Below, piece after piece: positions 16,988 to 24,679 of a stretch of DNA of 64,000 bases (position 1 is its first letter; each line of letters begins with the position of its first letter). The stretch comes from an uncultured Gammaproteobacteria bacterium (GTDB taxonomy: Bacteria; Pseudomonadota; Gammaproteobacteria; Arenicellales; JAANXG01). The translations under genes and the position numbers were made by a program. The stretch is taken from contig CAMYKW010000007.1 of the NCBI GenBank assembly GCA_947259175.1, positions 1-64,000 on the forward strand, in the 5' to 3' direction. The notes under the pieces were generated by a model, which worked only from the letters and a program-made list of their open reading frames with translations, searched no databases and was not told the origin of the DNA.

Positions 16988-18412
16988 ATGAACAGCTTGG
17001 TGAGATTGACGTTGTGCGGATCCTTATTGCTATGGTTCGGCGGTATCCCGGTGCACGCGTCGAGTACCGGAACGACGGGCTACTCCGGCAAGGATCCGGA
17101 ACGCCATTGTTCGACTTGCCACACCGGTACGGCCGCGGAGCCGCAAGTCACCGTCGCCGGACCGGTGACCGTCGATACCGATTCCACGGTCACTTACAGC
17201 CTCAGCCTTCACGGAGAACCGGGGAATGTGGGTGGCTTGAACGTCGCTGCGGCCGCCGGCGCCCTGGCCGGAGCGGGAGACGACGTGGAGCTCGTCGATG
17301 GGGAACTCACCCACCGCGCGAACCGGGTTGCCGCCGACAACGGCACCGTCTACTTCAAATTCCGCTGGCGCGCGCCGCGCATTCCCGGCACCTACGCACT
17401 TTACGTCGCCGGTGTGTTGGGGGACGCGGATGGCCGGCCGACGGGCGACAGCGCTGTGCACAGCGAATTGAGGGTACAAGTTATCGACCGCAGCGCGGCG
17501 GCCAACGAGCCTCCACTTGCCCACCTGCAGGTCCCGCCGGCGGCGTTGGTAGGAGAAAAGGTGCTATTGAGCGCAAAGCATTCTGCGGACTCCGACGGCG
17601 ACATCGTATCTTACGCATGGGACTTCGGCGACGGCGAAACAGCAACCGGGCAAGCGCCTATGCTGCAGCATAAGTATGCGGCGGCCGGTGTCTACACGCT
17701 GCAGGTGGCGGTTACCGACGACGACGGCGCCACCGTCTCGGCCTTGGGCCAGATCGAGATAACCGACACCGATAACGGAACTGAGATGAAACGTCCCCTG
17801 GCCGTACCGGGGGATAATTACGACGTCGCCTTCGGCGACCCCGTGCAGTTCGATGGCAGTCAGTCCCGCGCCAGCCATGAGGACGGTCAAATCGTGTCGT
17901 TCGAATGGGACTTTGGCGACGGTTATCAGGGCGGTGGTATTGCGCCCACCCATTTTTATGCAAATCCCGGACCCTATATCGCCAGACTGACGGTTCGGGA
18001 CGACAGCGGTCTGCCTCATTCGGCGATCACGTCCGTTACTGTCCGGGGCCGCGAGTTACCTCGGATCGCGAAATTCAAAGTACCGCACAAGATTGTGCTT
18101 GAAGACAATCAGCCTCAGCCACGGGGGCTGGACGTGACGGCGGACGTCGTCGGCTTGAGAGCGGACGCGTCGCGCTGTGGTATCGTTTATTTACGGCGGA
18201 ATAGTCAAACCGTCCAGGAGCAAACGGTTTGCTTTCTTGGGGCGGAGCCGCGATTAATGACATTCAATCACGTATTTACGGAGAACGATATTCCGTCGGT
18301 CACATGGACTGCGTACCTGGTGCTCGGACCGGACCTGGTGAGCAAGCATCGCACGAAGCAAACCCAGGTCGAGACGGCTCCGCGGGATCAGTCCGGGGCT
18401 GCGAAAAGTTGA
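16988..18412 (+). CDS. monohaem protein with anchor-V-like domain and two PKD domains
   Basis: A 474-residue secreted protein. The ATG at 16988 gives a signal peptide ending near VHA. The N-terminal domain begins GYSGKDP then CSTCH, one c-type haem site, followed by a beta-sandwich resembling the choice-of-anchor-V family (VAGPVTV...GGLNVAA). Two PKD domains follow, each with the WDFGDG signature (residues about 175-265 and 270-360), then a C-terminal domain with a CGIV...VCFLG cysteine pair. First gene of a plus-strand run to 23463. The gene at 20316-21740 is a full-length paralogue. PKD domains normally mediate surface protein contacts, so a haem-bearing surface scaffold is inferred. Confidence 0.88.
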   Translation: MNSLVRLTLCGSLLLWFGGIPVHASSTGTTGYSGKDPERHCSTCHTGTAAEPQVTVAGPVTVDTDSTVTYSLSLHGEPGNVGGLNVAAAAGALAGAGDDVELVDGELTHRANRVAADNGTVYFKFRWRAPRIPGTYALYVAGVLGDADGRPTGDSAVHSELRVQVIDRSAAANEPPLAHLQVPPAALVGEKVLLSAKHSADSDGDIVSYAWDFGDGETATGQAPMLQHKYAAAGVYTLQVAVTDDDGATVSALGQIEITDTDNGTEMKRPLAVPGDNYDVAFGDPVQFDGSQSRASHEDGQIVSFEWDFGDGYQGGGIAPTHFYANPGPYIARLTVRDDSGLPHSAITSVTVRGRELPRIAKFKVPHKIVLEDNQPQPRGLDVTADVVGLRADASRCGIVYLRRNSQTVQEQTVCFLGAEPRLMTFNHVFTENDIPSVTWTAYLVLGPDLVSKHRTKQTQVETAPRDQSGAAKS

Positions 18413-18432
18413 CGGGCCCCGATGACAGCTCG

Positions 18433-20136
18433 ATGGCGCCGGAGAGGCCGTTAATACACGAAACGTGGGTGGCGCGCGGACATTGTCCGCAGAGAACCGG
18501 TGTGTTCACCGGCCACGGCCACAAGCTTTTGCTCACACTGTGTCTCATCACGGGACTGCCGCCGTTGGTGAGCTGCCACCATTTATCGCCGCCGCCGTTG
18601 ACTATAGCGGCCACGCAACCGGCGGACCGGGCCGAAGGCGTGGAGCCAGACACTCACATCTCCGCGATTCTGACTGGCACCGTGGACGACTCGCCACCCC
18701 TTTCGCTGACACTGAGCGACGGCAAGACAAAAATCCTGGGCGCCGTCAGTGTCGATGTGGACGCGCGGACCATTAGCTTGGCACCGGCGCGCGCTCTGGC
18801 GCTGTCGACCGCTCACAGCGCTACGCTCACTTTACCGCGACAGAGCCAGGGTGGCGCATCCCCCAGGCGGCTCAAATGGTCGTTCACTACCCGTGATGTC
18901 GCTGCCTGGCAGTTCGTGGACGGCGGTGGCCTGAACTGGAGCGTCGACTGGGATACTTATTTCCCGCAGCTGACCGCGCTCGGTAACAAGCTCTACGCCG
19001 CCTGGCGGGAAATGCCTTACCTGCACGGACCGATGCAGCTGCGCGTCGCCGTCTACAACGGCGACGATGCCGCACCGGCCTGGCGTTTCGTCGACGGCGA
19101 CACCTCCACGGGGGGTATTAACTGGGACCGGAACCGGCACGGGTTCGCCATCCAGATCACCGCCTTCGAGGGCAGGTTGTACGCCATATGGGAAGAAAAC
19201 AGCGTCACCGTGAGTCAGATCCGGGTCGCAGTGTACAACGGTGATGACGACCATCCCGCTTGGACGTTTGTCGACGGCAATGGGCCCACGGGGCTCAACC
19301 ACGACCCCAAGTTTGTCGCGTCCTATCCGAATTTGACCACTTTTGCCGGCAAGCTCTATGCCGTCTGGAATGAACGATACGGCCGCGCGCGCCAAATCCG
19401 CGCGGCGGTCTACAACGGCAACGACCGGGCGCCCGGCTGGCGGTTCGTGGACGGCGATACCGCCGACGGGATCAATTACAACCCCGCGCGCAGCGGATTT
19501 CATCCGCAGCTCACCGCATTCGGCGACAAACTGGTGGCCGCGTGGGTGGAGCGCAACCGCAGCGCCGACCAGATCCGCATCGCCACCTATAACAGCGTTG
19601 ACCGTGCGCCGGCGTGGACTTTCATCGACGGCGGCGGAGACAGCGGCATCAACCGAGATGCCGCCAGGTCCGCGGCCTACCCGGAGCTGGCCGTCTACGC
19701 GGCGCGCCTGTACGCGATCTGGACGGAAAAAGATGCGCATGATACCAACCAGGTGCGGGTAGCGGTGTACAACGACGACGACAGCGCACCGGCGTGGACT
19801 CCGGTCGACAGCGGCGGAGTCAGCGGTCTCAATCGGAACCCGGAGCGCATGGCCTATGAGCCGCAGCTCACCGCGTTCGGCGCCAGACTGTACGCCACGT
19901 GGTACGAGGGCGATCACAAGGGACGCGGACAAATCCGCGTTGCGGTCTATAACGGCGACGATGGCGCGCCGGAATGGACGTTCGCCGACGGCGGCGGTAG
20001 ACACGGCATCAACAAGAATCCGCGGCGCTCGGCGCTCGACCCGCAGTTGACGGTGTTCGATTCCCGGCTATACATTACCTGGAAGGAACTGATTGGTAGC
20101 CGTGGACAAAGGGTGCATGTCGCCGTTGGCCGCTAG
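18433..20136 (+). CDS. lipoprotein with Ig-like domain and seven propeller repeats
   Basis: About 567 residues, starting 20 bases after the preceding stop; start uncertain (ATG at 18433 chosen, in-frame GTGs later are possible). A hydrophobic segment ends in P-L-V-S-C, a lipobox. Residues about 60-155 resemble a bacterial Ig-like (SbsA-type) domain. The rest is seven repeats of about 58 residues with the pattern [AG]W.F[VI]DG, GIN.[ND], PQLTAF, [KR]LYA.W.E, Q[IV]R.A.YN and D..AP, consistent with a seven-bladed beta-propeller. No haem motif. The operon context suggests a surface partner of the PKD-monohaem proteins. Function unknown. Confidence 0.85.
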   Translation: MAPERPLIHETWVARGHCPQRTGVFTGHGHKLLLTLCLITGLPPLVSCHHLSPPPLTIAATQPADRAEGVEPDTHISAILTGTVDDSPPLSLTLSDGKTKILGAVSVDVDARTISLAPARALALSTAHSATLTLPRQSQGGASPRRLKWSFTTRDVAAWQFVDGGGLNWSVDWDTYFPQLTALGNKLYAAWREMPYLHGPMQLRVAVYNGDDAAPAWRFVDGDTSTGGINWDRNRHGFAIQITAFEGRLYAIWEENSVTVSQIRVAVYNGDDDHPAWTFVDGNGPTGLNHDPKFVASYPNLTTFAGKLYAVWNERYGRARQIRAAVYNGNDRAPGWRFVDGDTADGINYNPARSGFHPQLTAFGDKLVAAWVERNRSADQIRIATYNSVDRAPAWTFIDGGGDSGINRDAARSAAYPELAVYAARLYAIWTEKDAHDTNQVRVAVYNDDDSAPAWTPVDSGGVSGLNRNPERMAYEPQLTAFGARLYATWYEGDHKGRGQIRVAVYNGDDGAPEWTFADGGGRHGINKNPRRSALDPQLTVFDSRLYITWKELIGSRGQRVHVAVGR

Positions 20137-20289
20137 TCTGAAGGGGCGGAACTGTTGCAAAAATGTGCCAAGATGTCCGGCGAGCCACTGTTCCCGCGAA
20201 TCGAACAGTACGCGCTGCAAACCGAAGACCGGGCAAAGTTGGGAACAATCCGATAGCAAGATGCAAAAAATCACAAGGAGCGGAACCGC

Positions 20290-20319
20290 ATGCTCACGCG
20301 CCGCCTGCTAGGCTCATGA
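20290..20319 (+). CDS. possible nine-codon leader ORF
   Basis: An ATG at 20290 with AAGGAG upstream starts a short frame (MLTRRLLGS) whose TGA stop overlaps the ATGATG start of the next gene. The next gene lacks its own good ribosome site, so translational coupling through this leader is plausible. Confidence 0.4.
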   Translation: MLTRRLLGS

Positions 20320-21740
20320 TGTCGCGTGCCGTACTGATGGTGCCGGCGTTCGTAGCGCTGTGGGTCGGCGGCGCGGCGGCCGATGCGGCGAGCGGCGGGA
20401 TGATCGGCCATTCAGGAAAGGATCCCCGCTACGACTGTTCGGACTGCCACCACGGCAGCGCCGGCGAACCACAGATTACGGTAGCGGGGCCGGTTAGCGT
20501 GGATATCGATTCCGCCGTCACCTATACCATCAGAATGTACGGTGAGCCCGGGAGTTTTGGTGGTATCAATATCGCCGCGTCCGCCGGGACGCTGGGCATC
20601 GCCGACGATGACACACGCGTGATCAATGGAGAATTGACCCAACGTGCAAGCCGCGTGGCCGACGACACCGGAACCGTCCGCTTCGGCTTCCGTTGGCGCG
20701 CGCCGCCGCAACCCGGGCCGCAGACACTGTATATCGCCGCGGTGTTGGGCAACGCGGACAGCAGTCCGGCCGGCGACAACGTGGTGCAAACCAGCACACA
20801 AGTCAACGTCATCGACCGCAGCGCGTCCACTAACGACCCCCCACGCGCACAACTGCAGCTCCCTGCCGCGGTCACCATCGGCGAAAAAGTCATGTTCAGC
20901 GCGGTGCAGTCAAATGATGAGGACGGGAAGATCGTCTCTTACGCCTGGGATTTCGGTGACGGCGAAAGCAAGACCGGAGCGAGCCCGGTCGCGCATCATG
21001 AATACAAGACACCCGGGTTGTACACGCCGCAGGTCACGGTCACCGACGACGATGGCGCAACCGGCTCGGCGCTGGCGCAGATTGAGATCACCGCTCTGGC
21101 GTCCGGCAATCAAGAAAAATCTCCCGCGGCGGTGGCCGGGGGGCCTTATGAAGTGGCGTTCGGTGATCCCGTGCAGTTCGATGCCGGCGACTCGCGGCCC
21201 GGCATGGAGAAGGGACGAATTGTCGCGTATGAATGGGATTTTGGCGACGGCTATGCCGGTAGCGGCGTGGCGCCACGGCATTATTACGCGCAGCCGGGTG
21301 CTTACATTACGACACTGACGGTGTGGGATGACCGTGGACTGCCTGGTTCCGCGAGGGCCATGGCAAGGGTTCGCAAAGGCGAGTGGCCGAGAATCGGAAA
21401 ACTGCGGGTGCCCGCCAAGGTGTCGCTGACGGACGGACTGCCGGCGCGGCGCACTTTCAACGTAGTGGTGAATATCGCCGGCCTCGGCGCGGGGATAACA
21501 CGCTGCGGGGTGGTACACCTGGAGCGCAATAACCAACCCTATCAAAACAACATGATCTGTTTCGTCGGCTCAAGGCGGCAGCGCATCATATTCGAGCACG
21601 ACTTCACCGAGGCCGACGCCCCGTCGGTGAGCTGGACTACTTATGTGGTGCTGGACCCGGATATCGAGAGCCGCCGCGAGACCAAGACCACCGGCGTGCA
21701 AGTCGCCTCCAGCGGGCAGTCGGATACCGCGACGCGATGA
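20316..21740 (+). CDS. monohaem protein with anchor-V-like and PKD domains, paralogue
   Basis: A 474-residue paralogue of 16988-18412 with the same order: signal peptide, GHSGKDP then CSDCH haem site, beta-sandwich, two PKD domains (two WDFGDG), C-terminal domain with a conserved cysteine pair (CGVV...ICFVG). Start ATG at 20316 (or 20319); the ORF extends further upstream but that part is not signal-like. Its stop overlaps the next start in ATGA, so it is co-translated with the FGE-fold lipoprotein. A duplicated haem-scaffold pair flanking the propeller gene suggests a heteromeric surface assembly. Confidence 0.88.
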   Translation: MMSRAVLMVPAFVALWVGGAAADAASGGMIGHSGKDPRYDCSDCHHGSAGEPQITVAGPVSVDIDSAVTYTIRMYGEPGSFGGINIAASAGTLGIADDDTRVINGELTQRASRVADDTGTVRFGFRWRAPPQPGPQTLYIAAVLGNADSSPAGDNVVQTSTQVNVIDRSASTNDPPRAQLQLPAAVTIGEKVMFSAVQSNDEDGKIVSYAWDFGDGESKTGASPVAHHEYKTPGLYTPQVTVTDDDGATGSALAQIEITALASGNQEKSPAAVAGGPYEVAFGDPVQFDAGDSRPGMEKGRIVAYEWDFGDGYAGSGVAPRHYYAQPGAYITTLTVWDDRGLPGSARAMARVRKGEWPRIGKLRVPAKVSLTDGLPARRTFNVVVNIAGLGAGITRCGVVHLERNNQPYQNNMICFVGSRRQRIIFEHDFTEADAPSVSWTTYVVLDPDIESRRETKTTGVQVASSGQSDTATR

Positions 21741-22531
21741 CCGGGTTCGCCACCAAGCTCGCCGGTATCACCCTGCTGGCAATCTTCGCCACAGCTGTGC
21801 CGGGCTGCGCCACCGGAACCGGCGACGGTGGCGCCACCCCACCGGTGGCGGCACTGGTTTTTGTCAACGGCGGTTGTTTCCAAATGGGGGACGTGTTCGG
21901 CGACGGCGAAGCCGACGAAAGACCGGTACACAAAGTGTGCGTGGATGATTTTTATCTGGCGGAACATGAGGTCACCCAGGGACAGTGGATGGCGGTCATG
22001 GGCGACAACCCGTCACACTTCCAGGACTGCGGGCTCGATTGCCCGGTGGAGAACGTATCCTGGGACGACGCGCAGGCCTATATCGCCCGGCTCAACAAAT
22101 TAACCGGCAGCCGCTACCGGCTTCCCACCGAAGCCGAGTGGGAATATGCCGCGCGGGACCGCGGGCTGAGAATGAAGTGGGCCGGCACCAACGACCCCTC
22201 GAAGCTGGGCGACTTCGCCTGGTACGGGGGGAATGCCGGCGGCCGGGCTCATCCGGTCAAGACCAAGAAGCCCAACGCCCTGGGTCTGTACGACATGACC
22301 GGTAATGTGAACGAGTGGATGTCTGACCTTTGGGGAAAGCGTTACTACCGGGACAGCCCGCGCGAAAATCCCCGCGGGCCGGACACTGGCGTGGGCCGCG
22401 ATTCACGCGGCGGCTCGTGGTGGAGCGTTCGCAAATTTACCCGCATCGCCAACCGTTACGCGGACGATCCGGGTTTCCGCGCCGGCAACCACGGATTTCG
22501 CCTCGCGCGCGACGGCGAAAGCAAGAACTGA
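21737..22531 (+). CDS. FGE/SUMF1-fold lipoprotein, probably non-catalytic
   Basis: A 264-residue lipoprotein with lipobox V-P-G-C near residue 24. The rest is a formylglycine-generating-enzyme-like domain: F.MGD, EVTQGQW, NPSHF, VSWDDA, YRLPTEAEWEYAAR, GLYDMTGNVNEW, RGGSW and GFRLA. The position that carries the catalytic cysteines in FGE (after RGGSW) reads S-V-R-K-F-T-R, with no cysteine. The fold is therefore likely used as a binding or structural module. It overlaps the preceding gene by ATGA and the next by one base. Confidence 0.9.
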   Translation: MTGFATKLAGITLLAIFATAVPGCATGTGDGGATPPVAALVFVNGGCFQMGDVFGDGEADERPVHKVCVDDFYLAEHEVTQGQWMAVMGDNPSHFQDCGLDCPVENVSWDDAQAYIARLNKLTGSRYRLPTEAEWEYAARDRGLRMKWAGTNDPSKLGDFAWYGGNAGGRAHPVKTKKPNALGLYDMTGNVNEWMSDLWGKRYYRDSPRENPRGPDTGVGRDSRGGSWWSVRKFTRIANRYADDPGFRAGNHGFRLARDGESKN

Positions 22532-23463
22532 TGCGTCTGCTTCGGCAAGCGTCGATGATTCGTCAGCGCGACGGCGCAGGCACGGTGCAACGAGTCTGGC
22601 GCGCGCCGCAGCCGATCCTGCTCGCTGCCGTCGTGGCTCTGAGTGCGGCGGCTTGCGTGCGCACACCGTGCACCTGTCCGGAGTCTACCGCCGCAGACGA
22701 ACCGGTGGCCGACGCGGCGGCCCTGGCGGCGACGGCGGATTATGTTGATCCCGCCACCGGCATCGGCTTCGTGTTGGTTAAGGGCGGCACCTTTCAAATG
22801 GGCGATACCCACGGCGATGGTTCCCCCTCCGAAAGACCGGTCCACCCGGTGACGGTGTCCGATTTTTACATCTCCCAGACTGAAGTGACCCAGCGGCAGT
22901 GGACCCGCATCACCAATTACAATCCGTCGCACTTCCGCGGCCCGCATCTGCCAGTGGACCAGGTGTCCTGGAACGACATCCAGGAATGGCTGGCCAAGTT
23001 GAACAAAAAAACCGGCCGCCGCTACCGGCTGCCCACCGAAGCCGAATGGGAGTACGCCGCGCGCAGCGGCGGCAAGGACGAGAAATGGTCAGGAACCTCA
23101 AATCCGAAAGAAATCGGCGACTACGTGTGGTACCGGGAAAATTCCAACGACCGCAGCCACCCGGTGGCGACTAAAAAGCCCAACGGCCTGGGCATTTACG
23201 ACATGAGCGGCAGTCAGTGGGAGTGGGTACACGACCGGTACGATTTCCCGTTTCCCGCCGAGCACCAGGTGAATCCAACTGGCCCTGAACAAAGTCTCAA
23301 GAACGACTACCGCACCTATAAGGGCGGCGCATGGGATTACGTTCCGCTGATCGTGCGCACCACCATGCGCAGCGGCAAGGAACCGAGCTATAAGCGCCGC
23401 TGGATCAGTTTCCGTATCGCCATGGACACCGGCAAAAATACCGAAGAGGAACGGCGCAAATGA
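22531..23463 (+). CDS. FGE/SUMF1-fold lipoprotein, second copy
   Basis: A 310-residue protein starting at the ATG overlapping the previous TGA (TGATG). Signal sequence ends L-S-A-A-A-C, a lipobox, after an N-terminal extension. Domain motifs match its neighbour: FQMGDTHGDG, EVTQRQW, NPSHF, YRLPTEAEWEYAAR, GIYDMSGSQWEW, KGGAW. No cysteine lies after KGGAW, so a formylglycine-generating activity is unlikely. Last gene of the run; the terminator at 23466-23491 follows directly. Confidence 0.9.
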   Translation: MRLLRQASMIRQRDGAGTVQRVWRAPQPILLAAVVALSAAACVRTPCTCPESTAADEPVADAAALAATADYVDPATGIGFVLVKGGTFQMGDTHGDGSPSERPVHPVTVSDFYISQTEVTQRQWTRITNYNPSHFRGPHLPVDQVSWNDIQEWLAKLNKKTGRRYRLPTEAEWEYAARSGGKDEKWSGTSNPKEIGDYVWYRENSNDRSHPVATKKPNGLGIYDMSGSQWEWVHDRYDFPFPAEHQVNPTGPEQSLKNDYRTYKGGAWDYVPLIVRTTMRSGKEPSYKRRWISFRIAMDTGKNTEEERRK

Positions 23464-23465
23464 AA

Positions 23466-23493
23466 AAGGCCGGGGTCATCGCCCCGGCCTTTT
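23466..23493. terminator. bidirectional intrinsic terminator
   Basis: AAGGCCGGGG/CCCCGGCCTT stem with six-base loop TCATCG, T-run on the plus strand and A-run (T on minus) on the other side, between convergent genes ending at 23463 and 23524. Confidence 0.88.
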
Positions 23494-23523
23494 GATCAAT
23501 GCGTTAACGCGTGAGGTTGCAGC

Positions 23524-23964
23524 TTAACTGCTGTGGTCATCACTGCTGTGGTCATCGCCTCCCTTTCGATGATAACCACTACTGCTGTCGTCGTCATCGT
23601 CGCCGAAGTCCCACTTGACACCGTGACAAGTCTGGCAGTTGGGTCCAATCCCCATCCCGCCGCGCTCGAGGCTGTGGCAGCTACCGCATCCAGAGGCATC
23701 CCATTCGGCCTGGCTCCAGTTCTCGGTACAATCGCGATGAGTCTCGAAGGCGGTGTTGCCTGGAAAACCGCACACAGGGATATTCTGCATGATTGAACAG
23801 TCGCCCATGGTGCCTCCGCTGGTGTCGTCGTCGCCGGCATTACACCCAAACGACGGGCCGTCCGCCAGCACCGGCGCAAAAGACGTTGTCACCATGACAC
23901 CCGTAGCGAACACTCCGGTGATCATTAATGCACCAATGGCGCTCAATAGTTTCTTACCCGACAT
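23524..23964 (-). CDS. small dihaem cytochrome with acidic Ser/His tail
   Basis: A 146-residue secreted protein. The ATG at 23964 follows AGGAG; a signal peptide ends near VLA. Two haem motifs CGSCH and CQTCH sit in residues about 90-115, with four extra cysteines before them (possible disulfides). The final about 25 residues are Asp, Ser, His and Gly, with five consecutive Asp. The tail recalls, in composition but not sequence, the charged tails of the tetrahaem pair. An inverted repeat shared with the tetrahaem promoter lies about 250 bases upstream. Role inferred as extracellular or periplasmic electron transfer. Confidence 0.85.
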   Translation of the reverse strand: MSGKKLLSAIGALMITGVFATGVMVTTSFAPVLADGPSFGCNAGDDDTSGGTMGDCSIMQNIPVCGFPGNTAFETHRDCTENWSQAEWDASGCGSCHSLERGGMGIGPNCQTCHGVKWDFGDDDDDSSSGYHRKGGDDHSSDDHSS

Positions 23965-24679
23965 AGTTTGATCTCCTCTGCTAGTGAGTATTATTCGATA
24001 GTAATTTTTCGAAGCACACTATGGCGCCCGACGCAACCTCGCTGTCCCATCTTCCGTGTTCGAGGGTAACGTATTATGTGGATGTCAAGTCGATTTGTCG
24101 ACACCAAGATGCAAACATGGAAGAAAATTTGATCTATGCCGTAAATACGATCAAAATTTTTTGTACGGTTGAACGCGAGTTTGTGACTTTGTCTCCGAAT
24201 CGAATGAAGAAACTGTGACTTAGTCACCAGCAGCAAGGTGGTACCGTTCCCGCGGAGACGGTCGCGAATGTTTACGCATGTCATTCATCGGCCGCACCTG
24301 GTCATCCATCGGCAATGAGCCACCCGGCCGCTGACGCCGAAACCAAATCCGTACACGGTTACTGGCATTACCCTAGCCGGATCAATGTTGCGCTAATGCG
24401 CCAAGCGACTATTTCTGGAAAGACCTATCACGATCGGACACCGTACCTTCGTGGCACTGAGGTTACGAGTGTTTGCGCCGCAACAAACCCGGAATGGTCG
24501 CCAGCCCGCATTTCTCACCAGGATCCCGGATGCTGGCGCAGGGCTCGTGCGGCCCAGCTACTATTCATGGCACGTGGTTACGACGCCCGCAATTTTGGTT
24601 CAATGAAGATACTACTCAGACTATTGGGACTGCTTGCCGAGAATAGTAGCTGGACGCCCGGTGAGAAATGCGAGCTGCG
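23965..24679. other. intergenic region with operator-like repeat
   Basis: A 715-base gap between the dihaem gene and the diguanylate cyclase 3' end. No convincing gene; the 24315-24683 plus frame has no family-like sequence. Contains the inverted repeat at 24215-24227 and AT-rich promoter-like sequence at 24120-24170. The segment near 24638-24665 (aatagtagctgg...) resembles 27418-27450. Confidence 0.5.
24215..24227. promoter_or_regulatory. inverted repeat GTGAC-N3-GTCAC (copy 2)
   Basis: GTGACTTAGTCAC, the exact reverse complement of 16581-16593. It lies upstream of the dihaem cytochrome, about 250 bases from its start. Confidence 0.5.

Noticed and set aside
21737-23463. Active sulfatase-maturing (formylglycine-generating) enzymes
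   Set aside because: The fold motifs are there but the catalytic cysteine position is not Cys, and no sulfatase gene is nearby.
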